Shown piece by piece: positions 5,321 through 7,401 of a stretch of DNA of 7,401 bases (position 1 is its first letter; each line of letters begins with the position of its first letter). The position numbers and the translations under genes were made by a program. The notes under the pieces were generated by a model. It saw only the letters and a program-made list of their open reading frames with translations. It ran no database searches and was not told the DNA's origin. The stretch comes from an uncultured Bacillota bacterium (GTDB lineage Bacteria > Bacillota > Clostridia > Christensenellales > UBA1242), in the NCBI GenBank assembly GCA_947090235.1, contig CAMUNJ010000039.1, positions 1-7,401 of the forward strand, read 5' to 3'.

Positions 5321-6403
5321 ATGAAAAAATATAAAGTTATTATAGATACAGATCCCGGTTGCGATGATACTCTTGCTATTATTATGGCAATGAATAATCC
5401 AAAACTAGATATAAAATTGTTTACTACAGTTGCTGGCAACATTGGCATTGATATTGCAACACGCAATATGTGCTTTATTTTAGACATTTTTAAAAAAGAC
5501 TATCCTGTAGCAAAGGGAGCAAAAAAGGCTATGAAAAGAATATCTGAAGATGCTTCTTTTTTGCATGATGCCAACGGACTTGGTGGCTACATACCCCCTA
5601 AAACTACACTTCATCAACCTATAGAAGAGGATTGCGTTGAAGCAATGTATAGAGTTATAAAAGAAAATCCTAACGAAATAGTTATCATTGCTATCGGCCC
5701 TCACACTAACTTAGGCAATTTGTTTACAAAACATCCAGATGCAAAAAAATTGGTGAAAATGATTGTTTATGAAGGTTGTGCTCCTTTTGGACTTCCAAAT
5801 GATCCTGAATACAATTCTTTTAATGCAAAAACCGATCCAGAAGCACAAAAGATAGTTCTTGAAAGCGGAATTCCTGTTGTTATGACTCCGTCAAATATTG
5901 GAAGATATAAAACACACTTTACTGAAGAAATGATAAAAGAATTTCCATTTATAAACGATACAACAAGATTTTTGCATAAAACATGCGAAACATATTGGGA
6001 GCCAGATGCACCTGATATGAGAATTGCTACAAACGACACTTGCCCAGTATTTTACTTAGACGATCCATCAATCTTTAAAACAAAAAAAGCATATGTGTCT
6101 ATGGATTGCAACGAACACCCTGGAAGAGCACGAGCAACTTTTGATAAAAATGGGCCTATAACAATAATTGTAGATGTAAATAGAAAAAGATTTTTTAAAC
6201 TTTTATATAAAACTTTGCACAAACTAGATAAATTCAAAATGGATAGTGAAATACTTGACAATGAAATTCAACTTGCACGCAGACTTGATCTAGAAAAGAA
6301 AATTTTACGAAGACAAAAATTGCTTGATGCAAAAGAAGAAAAAGAAGAACAGAATAAAAAAAATAATAATAAAACAAAAGTACAAAAAAAGAAGGCTAAA
6401 TAG
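5321..6403 (+). CDS. Nucleoside hydrolase, inosine/uridine-preferring family
   Basis: Predicted 360-aa cytoplasmic enzyme that hydrolyses the N-glycosidic bond of ribonucleosides to free base and ribose for salvage. The family's N-terminal calcium and ribose motif is intact: DTDPGCDD, with Asp11, Asp15 and Asp16 (residues 9-16). Other family landmarks are VAGN (Asn40), GPHTNL with Thr129 as likely calcium ligand, and EYNSFNAKTDPEA with Glu163 and Asn165 in the ribose pocket. Near the C-terminus the usual HDP is NDT (238-240). The calcium-binding Asp239 is kept, but the His that often donates a proton to the leaving base is Asn, so specificity may differ. Residues about 300-360 form a highly charged Lys/Glu-rich tail ending in KKKAK that exceeds the usual length of roughly 310-330. 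ATG 5321 has AGGAG 6 nt upstream. The gene stands alone, with no base-salvage partner in view. Confidence 0.92.
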   Translation: MKKYKVIIDTDPGCDDTLAIIMAMNNPKLDIKLFTTVAGNIGIDIATRNMCFILDIFKKDYPVAKGAKKAMKRISEDASFLHDANGLGGYIPPKTTLHQPIEEDCVEAMYRVIKENPNEIVIIAIGPHTNLGNLFTKHPDAKKLVKMIVYEGCAPFGLPNDPEYNSFNAKTDPEAQKIVLESGIPVVMTPSNIGRYKTHFTEEMIKEFPFINDTTRFLHKTCETYWEPDAPDMRIATNDTCPVFYLDDPSIFKTKKAYVSMDCNEHPGRARATFDKNGPITIIVDVNRKRFFKLLYKTLHKLDKFKMDSEILDNEIQLARRLDLEKKILRRQKLLDAKEEKEEQNKKNNNKTKVQKKKAK

Positions 6404-6412
6404 TCTTCTTTT
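6387..6412. terminator. Bidirectional terminator between nucleoside hydrolase and glycosyltransferase
   Basis: An 11-bp stem with one G-T pair (6387-6397 with 6402-6412) encloses loop AAAT. The (+) side runs into TTATTTATTT and the (-) side into a T-rich stretch from the A-run at 6384-6390. It contains the TAG of the nucleoside hydrolase (6401-6403) and touches the TAA of the convergent glycosyltransferase (6411-6413). Confidence 0.75.
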
Positions 6413-7401
6413 ATTTATTTAACAAATTAAAAAATTCCTCATTATGTATCACACTTCTATCAGTTGGATGAATCTTCTTGGCTTGCTCATGATAAAACTT
6501 AGACAATTTCATATCGCCTTTTTTATAATAACAAACACAAAGTTGAAGACTTGGCAAAAAATCATAACAATCTTTTACTACAAAAGCACCAGATTTTAAA
6601 TTAGGTTTTGCAGCCTTGGCCTGTTTATACCAATAAATGGCTTCGTCTATTTTTTCCATTCGCAAAAATACATTTCCAATTTCGCAAAGAATCTCTCCTC
6701 TTGGCAATCCCATAATGAAAGATCCAAACAAAGAGGTCAAAGCATGTTCGTATTCATTTTTACATACATAACATCTAGCAAGATTTAAACAGGCTTCTAT
6801 CTTGTTTTCTATCCATCCATTTTTGTCTATGATAAAATTTGAAAATTGTCTTATTGATTCGTCTAAGTGATTATTATACATAAGTTCGCGAGCATAATAA
6901 AATCTTTGTCGCGGCGTTAAGGCAACATTTTCACTTAATAACTTTTGATAAATCTTTAAATTTCTATCACTAGATGTTCTTTCTTTTTTATTGTGATAAA
7001 TTGAAACATCTAAGTATTCTATTCTTCCTCGAGGAATTATAACTTCATGAACAGGATCATGCCATTGGAAATTTTTATCTCGTTTGACTAAGCGTTCTCG
7101 ATAATAAGAAAAAAGCGGTTTAAAATTTTCATCAAAACTTGCAACATACTTAAACATATAAACATCTGCTTTAAGTTTATTCTTTTTTAATTTATTTATT
7201 TTCTCTATATCATATTGCAATATAAAATCATCGGCATCAAGCCACATCATATAATCGCAACTTGCTTTAGAAAAAGAAAAATTGCGAGCCTTGGAAAAAT
7301 CATCACACCAAGGAAAATCATAAATTTTATCTGTATATTTTTTTGCTATTTTTTTTGTATTATCTTTAGATCCTGTGTCTACAATAATAATTTCATCAGC
7401 A
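6411..7401 (-). CDS. Family 2 glycosyltransferase with C-terminal TPR repeats (5' end outside window)
   Basis: The frame stays open to the window edge, so the N-terminus is missing; 329 residues are visible, numbered here from the edge. A start at 7250 would cut through the catalytic domain and was rejected. The GT-A fold is clear: EIIIVDTGSKDNT (3-15) is the nucleotide-sugar-binding strand and loop, FSKARNFSF (35-43) a conserved helix, and WLDADD (53-58) carries the metal-binding DxD motif. WHDPVHEVI (113-121), with His118-Glu119, is the conserved HE-containing segment of this TPR-linked subfamily. About four helical TPR-like pairs follow (roughly 165-190, 200-230, 235-266 and 281-312; for example IGNVFLRMEKIDEAIYWYKQ). 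Such enzymes transfer sugars from nucleotide-sugar donors to glycans, peptides or cell-surface polymers; the acceptor cannot be read from sequence. It probably acts at the inner face of the membrane. No promoter is visible because the start is outside. Confidence 0.88.
   Translation of the reverse strand, partial: ADEIIIVDTGSKDNTKKIAKKYTDKIYDFPWCDDFSKARNFSFSKASCDYMMWLDADDFILQYDIEKINKLKKNKLKADVYMFKYVASFDENFKPLFSYYRERLVKRDKNFQWHDPVHEVIIPRGRIEYLDVSIYHNKKERTSSDRNLKIYQKLLSENVALTPRQRFYYARELMYNNHLDESIRQFSNFIIDKNGWIENKIEACLNLARCYVCKNEYEHALTSLFGSFIMGLPRGEILCEIGNVFLRMEKIDEAIYWYKQAKAAKPNLKSGAFVVKDCYDFLPSLQLCVCYYKKGDMKLSKFYHEQAKKIHPTDRSVIHNEEFFNLLNK

Noticed and set aside
1..7401. CRISPR array, rRNA, riboswitch or T-box
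   Set aside because: No regularly spaced repeats, no rRNA-like conserved blocks and no recognisable riboswitch or T-box motif were seen on either strand.

Overview
The window is strongly AT-rich (roughly 30% GC by eye). It uses TAA or TAG stops, Shine-Dalgarno sites of the AGGAG type, sigma-70-like promoters and short U-tailed terminators. This fits a low-GC bacterium of the Bacillota or a related gut or host-associated lineage. Nothing here fixes the genus. No transposase, integrase, phage gene, CRISPR array or rRNA was seen.

Layout, left to right. A short monocistronic (+) gene encodes a two-helix pilin-like membrane protein resembling type IV secretion (VirB2/TrbC-like) pilins. It has a clear promoter and a 14-bp-stem terminator. 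A (+) gene for an unrecognised 169-aa helical protein follows. It converges on a (-) gene for a 1091-aa surface protein, and the two share a bidirectional terminator. The surface protein has a papain-like (C1) cysteine protease domain, then InlB-repeat-like, Ig-like and MBG-like domains, and a C-terminal membrane anchor. Its promoter places transcription start on the ATG, so its mRNA is probably leaderless.

Upstream of the protease, on the (-) strand, are a 118-aa unknown protein and a complete tRNA-Ser(CGA). The protein gene's ribosome-binding site begins 3 nt after the tRNA CCA, so the two are probably co-transcribed. Before the intact tRNA lies a curious 177-bp stretch. The first 21 nt of the tRNA are repeated there, directly behind a good TATAAT box. 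A hairpin-rich segment separates this fragment from the real tRNA, and that segment also carries a 12-bp inverted piece of the tRNA D arm. This is the most unusual structure in the window.

On the right, a (+) gene encodes an inosine/uridine-type nucleoside hydrolase with a charged C-terminal tail. A 7-bp inverted repeat overlaps its -10 box. It converges, through another stop-codon-embedded terminator, on a (-) gene for a family 2 glycosyltransferase with TPR repeats, whose 5' end lies outside the window.

The genes do not form one obvious pathway. Three of them (pilin, protease, and glycosyltransferase by inference) point to the cell envelope. The nucleoside hydrolase is salvage metabolism and the tRNA is housekeeping.
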